From Clostridium acidisoli DSM 12555 (GTDB lineage: Bacteria; Bacillota; Clostridia; Clostridiales; Clostridiaceae), in contig NZ_FWXH01000004.1 of the NCBI RefSeq assembly GCF_900176305.1, positions 62,001 through 126,000 of the forward strand: DNA of 64,000 nt, read 5' to 3'. Below are positions 19,481-28,812 of the stretch, one piece after another. The position numbers and the translations under genes are program-made. The first letter of the stretch is position 1; each line of letters starts with the position of its first letter. A model generated the notes under the pieces. The model was not told the origin of the DNA, did no database searches, and worked only from the letters and a program-made list of their open reading frames with translations.

Positions 19481-20339
19481 TTTCACCACTCCTTACTGAA
19501 TACACCATAATATCTTCTAAGTTAGCATTTTCAATCATTACCTTATCGCCAAAAATGTTTTCTATTTTCTTTTTATTATTTGTCAAAGCTTCAAAACCAA
19601 AAATCCCAGTTTTTACACTTATAAACTCTTTTTTATTTTCATTCGTAAGGATATCGTTACTACCTTTAATTATGGCGTATTTACCTAAAATGTCATCCTT
19701 TTCTTCTGAAAATATCAAATTACCGTCATTTATAAAGGTAATGTAATCAGCCACTTTTTCTAAATCAGTAGTGATGTGTGTTGAGAAAAAAATAGATTTG
19801 TTTTCATCTTGAATTATTGATAATAATATATCTATAAGTTCACTTCTGAATATAGGATCAAGGCCAGAAGTTGGTTCATCCATTATAATAAGCTGGGCAT
19901 TATGAGAAAGACATATAGCAAGAGAATATTTTATCTTCATGCCTTTTGATAACTCTTTTATTTTTTTATTCTTACTCAGATCAAATTGAGATAAATACCT
20001 ATTAAAAACCTTATCATCCCAATTTTTATAAAAGGGAGCAATGATGTTTTTCATCTGCGATAACGTGAGGTCAGCGTAAAAATAATTTTCATCATATACT
20101 AATCCTATTTTTTGCTTGATTTCTTTTTCGTTTTTTATATTATCCATTCCAAAAATTTTGATTTCACCACTGCTTTTTTTTATTAAATTCATAATGAGTT
20201 TTATGGTAGTACTTTTCCCAGCACCATTTGGACCAATAAATCCCATAATATACCCAGGTTTTAAATTGAAACTTATATTACTCAAAGTGAAATCTTTATA
20301 GCTTTTAGTTAAATTTTTAATTTCTAAAATATTATCCAT
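19473..20339 (-). CDS. ABC transporter ATP-binding protein
   Basis: 288 residues from the ATG at 20339, which is preceded by GGAGG; the upstream ATG at 20351 would place this ribosome site inside the gene. The sequence shows Walker A GPNGAGKST, signature LSKGMKIK, Walker B LIIMDEPTSGLDP and H-loop FFSTHI. The signature deviates from LSGGQ as is usual for this export subfamily. It lies 13 bp downstream of its GntR regulator and overlaps the permease gene. Confidence 0.9.
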   Translation of the reverse strand: MDNILEIKNLTKSYKDFTLSNISFNLKPGYIMGFIGPNGAGKSTTIKLIMNLIKKSSGEIKIFGMDNIKNEKEIKQKIGLVYDENYFYADLTLSQMKNIIAPFYKNWDDKVFNRYLSQFDLSKNKKIKELSKGMKIKYSLAICLSHNAQLIIMDEPTSGLDPIFRSELIDILLSIIQDENKSIFFSTHITTDLEKVADYITFINDGNLIFSEEKDDILGKYAIIKGSNDILTNENKKEFISVKTGIFGFEALTNNKKKIENIFGDKVMIENANLEDIMVYSVRSGENV

Positions 20340-20352
20340 AATGTCCTCCATA

Positions 20353-20727
20353 TTATTTATTATTGTATAAGATATCTAACATTTCTTTTAAGGTTTCAAT
20401 AGGAAGTTCAATTAATTTACTTGCATCAACTGCTTCTGATAGCTTATCCTCAATAATTTTTATTTTTTTTTCTCTTAAGATTTCCATGTTTTGAGCAGAT
20501 ACATAGGAACCCTTACCTGGAAGTGTGTAAATAAACCCTTCATTTTCAAGTTCTTCATAGGCTCTTTTAGTAGTTATCACACTTATCTTTAAATCTTTTG
20601 CAAGGCTTCTTATAGAAGGAAGAGATTCACCTTCCAGTAGCTCACCATTAAAAATAAGATTTTTAAGCTGGCTGCTTATTTGTTTATATATTGGTTCTCC
20701 GGATGAATTTGAAATAATTATATTCAT
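20353..20727 (-). CDS. GntR-family (YtrA subfamily) transcriptional regulator
   Basis: 124 residues. The chosen ATG at 20727 has GAGGAG just upstream; the longer frame to 20805 would run through the promoter's own minus-10 and minus-35. The N-terminus PIYKQISSQLKNLIFNGEL leads into a winged helix (LPSIRSLAKDLKISVITTKRAYEELENEGF), followed by a short effector tail typical of YtrA. It probably represses its own operon through the adjacent palindrome. Confidence 0.9.
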   Translation of the reverse strand: MNIIISNSSGEPIYKQISSQLKNLIFNGELLEGESLPSIRSLAKDLKISVITTKRAYEELENEGFIYTLPGKGSYVSAQNMEILREKKIKIIEDKLSEAVDASKLIELPIETLKEMLDILYNNK

Positions 20728-20761
20728 TTGATTAACTCCTCTTTGCAAAGTGTAAGCATCA

Positions 20762-20805
20762 ATACTGTATATGAACAGTATATACAGTATACACATGGCT
20801 GTCAA
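20762..20805 (-). promoter_or_regulatory. Promoter and GntR operator of the ABC operon
   Basis: On the minus strand, TTGACA (20805-20800), 17 nt, TATACT (20782-20777). A perfect inverted repeat ATACTGTATAT / ATATACAGTAT (20762-20772, 20780-20790) covers the minus-10 box, which is ideal for repression by the YtrA-type regulator it precedes. Confidence 0.85.
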
Positions 20806-20837
20806 GTAAAAGTAATAAAATATATATTAACATATAC

Positions 20838-20866
20838 TTGAAAAAATGTTAACTGTATAGTAATAT
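20838..20866 (+). promoter_or_regulatory. Promoter of the cell-wall amylase gene
   Basis: TTGAAA (20838-20843), 17-nt spacer, TAATAT (20861-20866). The palindromic operator begins at the minus-10 box. Confidence 0.75.
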
Positions 20867-20900
20867 ATATTAAGATGCAATCGATTGCATCTTAATATAT
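20865..20900. promoter_or_regulatory. 36-bp perfect palindrome, LacI/CcpA-type operator
   Basis: The centre TGCAATCGATTGCA fits the LacI/GalR-family consensus TGNAANCGNTTNCA exactly, so it may be a cre site for CcpA or the operator of a maltose-type LacI repressor. It is extended symmetrically to ATATATTAAGATGCAATC and its complement. It covers the expected transcription start and ends just before the ribosome site. Confidence 0.75.
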
Positions 20901-20916
20901 TAAAGGGGGGGATATA

Positions 20917-23900
20917 TTGAAAAAACTTAAAAAAGTACTAAGTTTGGTAATTACCTTTTTTCTCTTGATTACTTTTGTACCAAACATTAAAACGTTTGCG
21001 AGCACAACTGTAAACGTTTCACCTACATTTCAAAGTATTACAGTAAATGCTGACAGAACTGTGGTATTTAAATACCAAGGAGATAGTAGTACAACTTCTG
21101 TATCTTTAGCGGGGGATATGAATGGGTGGAGCAGCACAGCAACTCCTATGACAAAAGGTGATAATAATATATGGAGCATAACAACAGGAGTTCTAGTACC
21201 AGGAAAACACGAATATAAATTTGTAGTTAATAGCAGCAACTGGATTACGGACCCGCAAAACACGAATACGTCTTCAGGAGGTAATTCACTGGCATATGTT
21301 CCAGGATTTTATGCAATAAATATTGCTGGACAAGTTCAACAAAATGAAACAACTAATGTAACAGCTATTAAATTAAATACTGATGGAACCGATGCAGAAA
21401 CAACTGGTGTTAATTGGAGTACTTCACAAAATAGTTTAGCTACAATTGATGCTAATGGAGTACTAAAAGCAAGTGCTTTACCAGATGGAATTGATAGTAA
21501 AACAATTTCAATAATGGGTGAAAAGGATGGTATAACAGTAACTAAAAACATAGAAGTAGTTAGGAAGCTTACTGAACAACCAGGTGGAAAAGAAGTAGTT
21601 CTTGCTGGTGACATTCAAGCTGCTGTTGGAGCTAGCTCCTGGGCACCTGGTGATACAAAAACAAGAATGTTATACCAAGGAAATGGATTATATAAAATAA
21701 CTTTAAAAAATGTACCTGCTGGAAATTACCAGTATAAAGTAGCCATTGGAGGCTCTTGGGCAGAAAACTATGGAGCCAATGGGGTAAATAATGGTGGGAA
21801 TATAGCTTTATCAGTTACAAATACAAAAGATGTAACCTTTTATTATTCAGATACTACACATGTTATAGTTGATACAACTACATATGTGGTGGATTCTCCA
21901 ATATTATCAGGAACTGATGTACCAGCTAATACTATTCTTTTAGATTATGGATTAACAGGGGTATATAGCTATAAAATAACATTAAGTAAAGGAACGCACA
22001 GCGATTTACTAATAACAGATGGGAGTAAAACAATCAAGGTTCCTACTATAGATATTACTGAAAATTCTAAGGATGTTACGATAAGTTATGATGCTGTAAC
22101 GGGAATAATATTTAATGATTTATCAACTAATAAGATTGATACGGCAAACATATATTTTAATTCTAAGGATGCAAGTTTTAAGTCCATATATGGGGCAATA
22201 CCAACTAATACTAATGTAAAGTTTAATTTACAGGCTAAAAAAGGTGATTTAACTGGTGCTAAGCTAATTATTTTATCAGGTTCGGGCACAATGGTTTTAG
22301 ATATGAAGAAGAATGGTACCTTTGCTTCAGATAAAAATAACCAGTTTGATAGATGGTCAGTAGATTTTAATCCAACTACTATAGGTTTGTATCAGTATTA
22401 TTTTGCTGTAACGAATGGCTCAGATGTTAAGGCTTATGGTGATGATGATGGATATTATGGTGCTGGGAAAGCAGATGATATTGGAAAGGTTGGAAAGTAC
22501 GATTTGACTGTATATGATCAGAACTTTAAAACTCCTGATTGGATGAAGAATGCAGTTATATATCAAATATTCCCGGATAGGTTTTTTAATGGTAGTACAA
22601 GTAATGATTATGCTGATACCACTGCAAGAGGAAATACTCTCTATGAGTGTGTGAATAAATGGTATTCCATACCAGAAGATCCAAACTTAGAGTATGAGGA
22701 GGATTTAAATGGAAACATTATTAAGGATGCTGCTGGAAAACCTATTGTAAGTCCTGATTATAAGGGAAATGTTGGAGATGGCATATGGAATAACGATGTC
22801 TATGGTGGGGATTTAAAGGGGATTCAAGACAAACTTAACTATCTAAAATCCTTAGGAGTTAACACTTTGTATATCAATCCTATATCAGAGGCTAGTTCAA
22901 ACCATAAGTATGATACTAAGGATTATTCACAGGTTGATCCTATGCTTGGTAATATGGATGATTATGTTAATCTGATAAATGAAGCACATAAAATAGGTAT
23001 GCATTTAATTCTTGATGGAGTATTTAACCATGTTTCTGATGATTCAATCTATTTTGATAGATATGGTAAATATGTTGAAAAAGGCAAACCTATAGGGGCA
23101 TATCAATATTGGTCAAGAGTTTACGACTTAATGAATAAAAATGCTAATATGTCTCAAAAAGATGCAGAAGGTAAAGTACAAACCGATTTAACAGCAATGG
23201 GTATAACAGATTTTCATTATAAAGATTGGTTTATAATCAGCAATCAGAAAGATGCCTCAGGAGTTTATAAATATAACGGTTGGAATGGAAATGACTCCAT
23301 GCCAGAAATTCAAGCACTAAACAATTCAGAACATAATGTTACATCTTGGGCAAATGATATAATAGATGGTCCAAATGCAGATTCAAAGTCCTGGCTAAAA
23401 TTAGGTACAGATGGCTGGAGATTAGATGCTGCAGACAGTGTTTCTGATGATACTTGGCAGCACTTTAGACCTGCAATTAAGGGATTAAATTCTGATGATG
23501 TAATAATTGGTGAAATTTGGGGCGATTCATCAAAGTATCTTCTTGGAAACATGTTTGACTCTGTAATGAACTATAGGTTTAGAGGAGCAGTGCAAGAGTA
23601 TGTAACTGGTTCAGGAGATGCCGTGAAAGCTATGAATGACCTTGAAAAAATGAGAGAACAGTACCCAAAGGAGGCTTTTGAAGCTCTTATGAATATTGTT
23701 GATTCTCATGATACTGAAAGAATAATTTCAGATTTTGATGGTATTGGTAATGATAGCAAATCAATAGCTCCAAATCCTTCAGAAGCAGATTTTGCAAAGA
23801 TGAAGCTAGTGCCATTTATTCAAATGACTTATCCAGGGGCACCTACTATTTATTATGGTGATGAACTTGGAATGCCTGGTGGAGCCGATCCTGATGATAG

Positions 23901-25359
23901 AAGAGCTATGGAATGGGGAGAAGGAAACCAGACTTTAGTTGATTGGTATGCAAGACTTGCTAACATAAGAAATGCATATCCGGTTTTAAGAACAGGAGAT
24001 ATAGTGCCGCTTCAAGTTAATGATACTAATTCTAGTGATGTATTAGCATATACTAGAAATGATACATCAAATCACGCAGTGGTTGTAGCAAACAGAAAAA
24101 CTACAAACATTAGTGGATTACAATTAAATGTTCCTGATATTGCAGATGGAACAATTTTAACAAACGCTTTAAATAATAGTGAGAAATATACAGTTGAAAA
24201 TGGTACCGTAACTGTAAATGTACCAGCTCAGTCAGGTACAATTCTTGTTGCAAAATATACAGCTGCTGATATTAATGAAGCGGGGTTAAAAGATGCCTAT
24301 AATCCAAGCTTTGTAGTTAGTGATAAAGTTAGGATAACAGGAGTTTCTTTGGATACATCAAAATCTTTAGAAGTTGGTGAGAATGTAACACTTGTTGCTA
24401 ACCTAGAACCTAATAATGCCACTTTAAAGGATGTAACTTGGACTTCAAGTGATGACAATATTGCAAAAGTTGATAAAAACGGAGAAGTAACGGCTGTAGG
24501 TGAAGGAACAACAGATATATCTGCCACCACGGTAGATGGAGGCTTTACAGCCAAATGTAAAGTAACAGTAGTTAAACCTAGTAACAATGGAACTGGTAGC
24601 AGTGGAAATACAAGTTCAGGTGGAAATGGAGCTTCTGGAACTGGCAGTAGTGGAAACGTAAGTTCAGGTGGAAATACAGGTTCTGGAGATAGTGGTACTA
24701 ATACAAAACAAACAAATGGTATACAACTGAAAAATAATACTAGTGACATCATTGCTAAAATAGACGATGCTAACATTACAGCATTAGAAATTGATGCAAG
24801 AGAAAATCCTATAATATCTAAAGATGTATTTAATGAAATGAAGGGTAAGAATAAGACAATAACCTTTGTAACGGCAAGTGCTACTTGGGTATTTAATGGA
24901 AAAGACATTACTAGATACACTACAAGTGATATAGATTTATCATTAAAGAATGTAAGCTACAAGCTCAGAGACAAAGAAGAAAATAAAGTTAAATCTATCT
25001 TAGGAAAAGATATAAATATAGCTTCTTTTTCTTTCAATTATAATGGAATACTTCCTGGAACAGCAAAGATAACTTTATCATTAGGTACAGACTTTGCCAA
25101 TAAGACAGTTAATATTTACAGATATTTTGCAGATAAAAACACCTATGAAATAGTTACGGAAGCTACAGCAGATGCTAATGGATATATAACAATATCCCTA
25201 AATCATTGTAGTGATTACTTTGCAGCTCAGAAAACTATTGCTGCAAGTCTTCCAAAGACAGGTTCAGTTATTGACGAATCGGTACTTCTTATATTTGGAG
25301 TAATTATGTTAATGTTTGGGGCAGGGGTTATTTTATTATCAAGAAGAAAACAAAAGTAA
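20917..25359 (+). CDS. Cell-wall-anchored multidomain alpha-amylase/amylopullulanase (GH13)
   Basis: 1480 residues; TTG start behind a run of G. A signal peptide covers 1-29. Residues ~30-400 hold starch-binding modules (SVSLAGDMNGW, then an X25-like EVVLAGDIQAAVG) and a Big-2-like insert; ~405-530 is an alpha-amylase N-domain. The GH13 barrel runs ~540-1010 with DGVFNHV (700-706), nucleophile D837 in GWRLDAAD, acid/base E866 in GEIWGD, and D932 in VDSHD. A Big-2 domain lies at ~1135-1220, a Gly/Ser linker to ~1262, and a C-terminal domain of unknown type. It ends in the sortase signal LPKTG (1445-1449), a hydrophobic helix and RRKQK. It should degrade starch, pullulan or glycogen at the cell surface. 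All catalytic residues are intact. Confidence 0.93.
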   Translation: MKKLKKVLSLVITFFLLITFVPNIKTFASTTVNVSPTFQSITVNADRTVVFKYQGDSSTTSVSLAGDMNGWSSTATPMTKGDNNIWSITTGVLVPGKHEYKFVVNSSNWITDPQNTNTSSGGNSLAYVPGFYAINIAGQVQQNETTNVTAIKLNTDGTDAETTGVNWSTSQNSLATIDANGVLKASALPDGIDSKTISIMGEKDGITVTKNIEVVRKLTEQPGGKEVVLAGDIQAAVGASSWAPGDTKTRMLYQGNGLYKITLKNVPAGNYQYKVAIGGSWAENYGANGVNNGGNIALSVTNTKDVTFYYSDTTHVIVDTTTYVVDSPILSGTDVPANTILLDYGLTGVYSYKITLSKGTHSDLLITDGSKTIKVPTIDITENSKDVTISYDAVTGIIFNDLSTNKIDTANIYFNSKDASFKSIYGAIPTNTNVKFNLQAKKGDLTGAKLIILSGSGTMVLDMKKNGTFASDKNNQFDRWSVDFNPTTIGLYQYYFAVTNGSDVKAYGDDDGYYGAGKADDIGKVGKYDLTVYDQNFKTPDWMKNAVIYQIFPDRFFNGSTSNDYADTTARGNTLYECVNKWYSIPEDPNLEYEEDLNGNIIKDAAGKPIVSPDYKGNVGDGIWNNDVYGGDLKGIQDKLNYLKSLGVNTLYINPISEASSNHKYDTKDYSQVDPMLGNMDDYVNLINEAHKIGMHLILDGVFNHVSDDSIYFDRYGKYVEKGKPIGAYQYWSRVYDLMNKNANMSQKDAEGKVQTDLTAMGITDFHYKDWFIISNQKDASGVYKYNGWNGNDSMPEIQALNNSEHNVTSWANDIIDGPNADSKSWLKLGTDGWRLDAADSVSDDTWQHFRPAIKGLNSDDVIIGEIWGDSSKYLLGNMFDSVMNYRFRGAVQEYVTGSGDAVKAMNDLEKMREQYPKEAFEALMNIVDSHDTERIISDFDGIGNDSKSIAPNPSEADFAKMKLVPFIQMTYPGAPTIYYGDELGMPGGADPDDRRAMEWGEGNQTLVDWYARLANIRNAYPVLRTGDIVPLQVNDTNSSDVLAYTRNDTSNHAVVVANRKTTNISGLQLNVPDIADGTILTNALNNSEKYTVENGTVTVNVPAQSGTILVAKYTAADINEAGLKDAYNPSFVVSDKVRITGVSLDTSKSLEVGENVTLVANLEPNNATLKDVTWTSSDDNIAKVDKNGEVTAVGEGTTDISATTVDGGFTAKCKVTVVKPSNNGTGSSGNTSSGGNGASGTGSSGNVSSGGNTGSGDSGTNTKQTNGIQLKNNTSDIIAKIDDANITALEIDARENPIISKDVFNEMKGKNKTITFVTASATWVFNGKDITRYTTSDIDLSLKNVSYKLRDKEENKVKSILGKDINIASFSFNYNGILPGTAKITLSLGTDFANKTVNIYRYFADKNTYEIVTEATADANGYITISLNHCSDYFAAQKTIAASLPKTGSVIDESVLLIFGVIMLMFGAGVILLSRRKQK

Positions 25360-25381
25360 AATAAAGATTATAAAGTATTAA

Positions 25382-25420
25382 AAAAATGGGTATTTGAGTT
25401 TAGCTCAGATGCCTATTTTT
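25382..25420 (+). terminator. Terminator of the amylase gene
   Basis: A 17-bp stem with three wobbles (AAAAATGGGTATTTGAG with CTCAGATGCCTATTTTT), loop TTTAG, ending in T-run. Confidence 0.8.
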
Positions 25421-25444
25421 GTTTGGATTTTTTATAAGGTGTAA

Positions 25445-25808
25445 GCAAAAAGACTAAAGAATTTTACTCTACTACGTGAGTAAAAAGATTAAAGATTGCC
25501 AGAGTGGCAAGATTAAAGAATTAACGGTAATGCCGTTAATGGTGAGAGAATTTGCTTGCAGCAAAAGGCTCTAAAAACAAAACCTACGGTTAAAACATAT
25601 TGTAGAGTTATCTTTAGATACTAAGATATATAAATTTAAATTCACTATTTTTGTGACGTAGGAAGAAAAATCTCCTTTACTTGTTACGTAAGTAACTTCT
25701 ATCACCTTTGACGGCTTTACCTAGTCAATTCTTCCATCTAGCCGAAGGCTTTCTTTAATCTTTTCATCTAGCTTTAGCTATGATGAAATTCTTTAGTCAA
25801 TACTTTTC
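25445..25808. repeat. Copy B of the modular hairpin repeat family (type II, core 2 missing)
   Basis: Ends are GACTAAAGAATTT (25452-25464) and its complement AAATTCTTTAGTC (25786-25798). Left hairpins: TTTTACTC/GAGTAAAA (25462-25485), TTGCC-AGAGT-GGCAA (25496-25510), TTAACGG-TAATG-CCGTTAA (25521-25539), TTTGC-TTGCA-GCAAA (25551-25565). Linkers between them are GATTAAAGA-type. The conserved core is at 25583-25680. Right hairpins include TTTACTT...AAGTAA, AGCC-GAA-GGCT and TTCATC...GATGAA. Compared with copy F it lacks the ~165-bp second core. The stretch 25809-25970 holds nothing I can support. Confidence 0.85.
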
Positions 25809-25970
25809 AATCTATTTGTATTAAGTTTTAATGTGATTTTCAAAATAGTTAAAATTAGCATAGTGTAGAAAATTTAATCTAATCCGAGATATTCCATGAT
25901 TATATGGATAAAGCGAGGCTTAAAGTTAAAATTGCAAAGAATTACAGCGATTTTAAAAATTGATTTATAA

Positions 25971-26005
25971 TTATAGCTGTTATATATTATGTATAACAGC
26001 TATAA
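25971..26005. promoter_or_regulatory. Palindromic operator upstream of the second GntR gene
   Basis: Perfect 14-bp arms TTATAGCTGTTATA / TATAACAGCTATAA around TATTATG. It ends 24 bp before the GntR start and is a likely autoregulatory site. Its sequence differs from the operator of the first GntR operon at 20762. Confidence 0.75.
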
Positions 26006-26029
26006 CATATTATCTAGTTGGAGGTGTTT

Positions 26030-26410
26030 ATGTTTATAAAAATTGATTTTAGCTCAGATGTACCAATATATACACAGTTAAGACAACAAATTATTGAAGG
26101 TATAGCAGCTGGAATTTTAAAAGAAGGGGAAAGTTTGCCTTCTGTAAGACAGATGGCAGAAGACATAGGAATAAATTTACACACTGTTAATAAGGCATAT
26201 GCTATTTTAAGAGATGATAATTTTATTCTTATGGACAGAAGGATAGGAGCTGTTATAAATTCAAAACAAAATATGGAGTTAAATGATTATGAAAGTAAAT
26301 TTGAGGAGGATATAAAACCTATTATTGCAGAGGCATATTGTAGAGGCATGAAGGAAGAAGAAATAATAAAAAAAATAAAAGAAATATATATAAAATTTGC
26401 AGAGGCATGA
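26030..26410 (+). CDS. GntR-family (YtrA subfamily) transcriptional regulator
   Basis: 126 residues from ATG 26030; GGAGGTG ends 3 nt before it, whereas a TTG at 26018 overlaps that ribosome site. The winged helix is clear (PIYTQLRQQIIEGIAAG, LPSVRQMAEDIGINLHTVNKAY), followed by a helical tail. First gene of a seven-gene operon of membrane and ABC proteins; it probably represses it via the palindrome at 25971-26005. Confidence 0.9.
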   Translation: MFIKIDFSSDVPIYTQLRQQIIEGIAAGILKEGESLPSVRQMAEDIGINLHTVNKAYAILRDDNFILMDRRIGAVINSKQNMELNDYESKFEEDIKPIIAEAYCRGMKEEEIIKKIKEIYIKFAEA

Positions 26411-26423
26411 AGGAGTTATGATT

Positions 26424-27566
26424 ATGGATTATACGAATTGGACTTTGATATTAGCTTTTATTTTCATATTGATGCTTCTTGTTTTGAAAATATCTACACC
26501 ACTTATAATGCGAAGCGAAATTTTTTTTGGAGTTAGACTTCCGAGGAAGTTAATTAACCATGAAAAGCTTAAGGAATTTAAAAAACTTTATATAAGAAAC
26601 AGTATTTTTGTGTGTGGAATTTATGTAGTATTTTTGTGTTATATGTTATTAACTCATCCAAGCAATATTGTTTTATTAATAGGTATTATAGCATTTTTTA
26701 TTTTATCTACGATTATATATTATTTCTCTCATAAAAAAGTAAAGGAATTTAAAAAATTTAACCAGGATAAAACTTATAAAAAACAGATAGTTGTTATAGA
26801 TACAAATTTTAGAAATAATAAAAAGCAGAGACTTCTGCCACACAGACAATGGTTTTTAATTCCAATAAGTATAGTTTTGTTAAATATAATAATAGGATAT
26901 TTAGTATTTGATAGATTACCTATATTTGTTCCAGTACATTGGAATGCCAGCGGAAAAATTGATATTACTACAATTAAATCTTATGGAGTAATATTTGAAG
27001 TCCCACTGCAGCAGATTTTTATAACTATATACATGTTTTTAATTTACCAAATTATAGAGAGGTCTAAACAGCAAATAAGTAGCTTTAGACCAGAATATTC
27101 AAGAGAAATAAATAGAGTTTTTAGATATAGATGGGCAGCAAATATAATATTTCTTAATGTGTTAATTTTAATTGAAAGTACTATTACAAATTTATTTTTG
27201 CTAGAAGTTGTAAATATAAACTTTAAATTTTTGGTTTTATTAAAGCCTATAACTGTAATTCTTATTTTGTTAGATATTTTAATTATATCCTTATGGACAG
27301 GGCAAGGAGGAAGCAGAATTAAAATTGATGATAATAATATAGATACAAATAGCTGTGATAATCTGGATGATGATAAATATTGGAAACTAGGACTTATCTA
27401 TTTCAATCCAAAAGATCCAGCATTGTTTGTAGAAAAAAGATTTGGAATCGCCTTTGGACTTAATTATGGGAAAATAAGAACTTATGTGTTAATAATAGCA
27501 GTGATAGGTTCAATTATATTATTAAATGTACTTGAGTATATCTTACTACTTATGTACAACATTTAA
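26424..27566 (+). CDS. DUF1648/DUF5808-type membrane protein
   Basis: About 380 residues from ATG 26424 (AAGGAG eight nt upstream); the frame also opens at a TTG at 26397, within the gntR end. About eight hydrophobic helices. A DUF1648 signature PIFVPVHWNASGKID lies mid-protein, and the C-terminal part (DDKYWKLGLIYFNPKDPALFVEKR) is DUF5808-like. Such proteins, related to SdpI immunity proteins, are often encoded beside YtrA-type regulators and ABC genes. Function is not established. Confidence 0.8.
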   Translation: MDYTNWTLILAFIFILMLLVLKISTPLIMRSEIFFGVRLPRKLINHEKLKEFKKLYIRNSIFVCGIYVVFLCYMLLTHPSNIVLLIGIIAFFILSTIIYYFSHKKVKEFKKFNQDKTYKKQIVVIDTNFRNNKKQRLLPHRQWFLIPISIVLLNIIIGYLVFDRLPIFVPVHWNASGKIDITTIKSYGVIFEVPLQQIFITIYMFLIYQIIERSKQQISSFRPEYSREINRVFRYRWAANIIFLNVLILIESTITNLFLLEVVNINFKFLVLLKPITVILILLDILIISLWTGQGGSRIKIDDNNIDTNSCDNLDDDKYWKLGLIYFNPKDPALFVEKRFGIAFGLNYGKIRTYVLIIAVIGSIILLNVLEYILLLMYNI

Positions 27567-27583
27567 GGAGGAAAAGACTAATT

Positions 27584-28015
27584 ATGAAAATAAAAATTAT
27601 AATGTTAGCCTTATCAATTTTTATATTAGTTGGATGTTCACAGAAAATAAGTGAAAGTGGCACTAAATTTGCGAATAGTACTGTGGAAAATATGCTTATA
27701 GCACAAAATAATAATGACTATGATAAGTTTGCAGAGAATTTAAGTAGTGCCACTAAAAAAAATTTTACTAAGGATGAGATGGATAAACAAAATAAAATTG
27801 TAAATACAAAAATAGGTAAATATATACCTAATTCAAAAAAGTTTAAACAGGGAACGAAAGTATCTCAGAACGGTAAAAAATATATTGTGATTGTTTATGA
27901 TGTGAAATATAAAAATGAATCAGGAGAAACAACAATTACAGTTACATTTGATGATGATAACAAACATGCAATAGAAACCTTTATTATAAGTTCACCAAAA
28001 CTTATGAAAAAGTAG
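27584..28015 (+). CDS. Small lipoprotein, DUF3887-like
   Basis: 143 residues with a lipoprotein signal: hydrophobic MKIKIIMLALSIFIL then lipobox LVGC, so Cys18 should be lipidated and the protein held outside the membrane. The mature part (FANSTVENMLIAQNNNDYDKF..., then TVTFDDDNKHAIETFII) resembles DUF3887/NTF2-like domains. GGAGG ribosome site. Between two membrane-protein genes in the same operon; role unknown. Confidence 0.75.
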   Translation: MKIKIIMLALSIFILVGCSQKISESGTKFANSTVENMLIAQNNNDYDKFAENLSSATKKNFTKDEMDKQNKIVNTKIGKYIPNSKKFKQGTKVSQNGKKYIVIVYDVKYKNESGETTITVTFDDDNKHAIETFIISSPKLMKK

Positions 28016-28032
28016 CTTTAGGGGGCATTCAT

Positions 28033-28812
28033 ATGAATTTAATGTATTTTATTTTTATGGCCGTTGGAATTTTTATATTGGTTCTTGGTTTTATATTGTA
28101 TAAATACAAAGCCATTGAGATGCTTAATGGATATGATCCAACAAAAAAATATGATAGGGAGGGGCTTGCAAAATTTAATGGAAGTAATCTTATGTATATG
28201 GGGGTATCTATTGTCATTATAAATGTCATATTTGTAGCAATTTCAAAATCACATACTATTGCCTCCATATTGGATATAATCCTCTTTTTTGTGGACGTGA
28301 TATATTTTTCATTAAAATGTGCAATTTATTCTAAGAGATATGAATTATCAGAAGGGGCTGAAAAATCAAAGACACAAAAATATTATAATAAAACGTCTAT
28401 AATAGCGGGTAGTGTATTGTTAATTATTGTGTTTGGCTTAATAGGTGGTTTTATGATAGAAGAAAGTATTCAGAGTACAACCCTTTCTGTGGATAACAAA
28501 GAGTTAAACATTAAAGCAGGTGCAGTAGAAAGATTTTACGATACAAAAACCATAAATAAGATATATATAAATAATACAATACCAGACCATTCAAAGTCTT
28601 CTGGAGAAGGTATAGGCAGCATTGAACGTGGCACATATGATGTAAATGGACTTGGAAAGGGATCAGTATTCTTAGAAAGTGACAAAGGTCCATATTTATA
28701 TGTAATTATGGGTAAGGATTTTGTAATCATTAATAATAAAGATGCTTCAAAAACAGAGAAATTTTATAAGGAACTTCTAAAGTACAAAAATAATGGAGGA
28801 GATTTACAATGA
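28033..28812 (+). CDS. Membrane protein with DUF3784-like N-terminus
   Basis: 259 residues. The first ~100 residues have three hydrophobic helices and the motif MLNGYDPTKKYDREGL typical of DUF3784. A fourth helix lies near 120-145 (IIAGSVLLIIVFGLIGGF), and residues 150-259 are a soluble beta-rich domain. AGGGGGC ribosome site. Its end overlaps the ABC ATPase start by 4 bp (ATGA), so translation is coupled. The function is unknown; it may be an accessory subunit of the transporter. Confidence 0.75.
   Translation: MNLMYFIFMAVGIFILVLGFILYKYKAIEMLNGYDPTKKYDREGLAKFNGSNLMYMGVSIVIINVIFVAISKSHTIASILDIILFFVDVIYFSLKCAIYSKRYELSEGAEKSKTQKYYNKTSIIAGSVLLIIVFGLIGGFMIEESIQSTTLSVDNKELNIKAGAVERFYDTKTINKIYINNTIPDHSKSSGEGIGSIERGTYDVNGLGKGSVFLESDKGPYLYVIMGKDFVIINNKDASKTEKFYKELLKYKNNGGDLQ

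Noticed and set aside
20728-20805. Longer start for the GntR regulator at 20353-20727
   Set aside because: The extension would include the promoter boxes and operator; GAGGAG supports ATG 20727.
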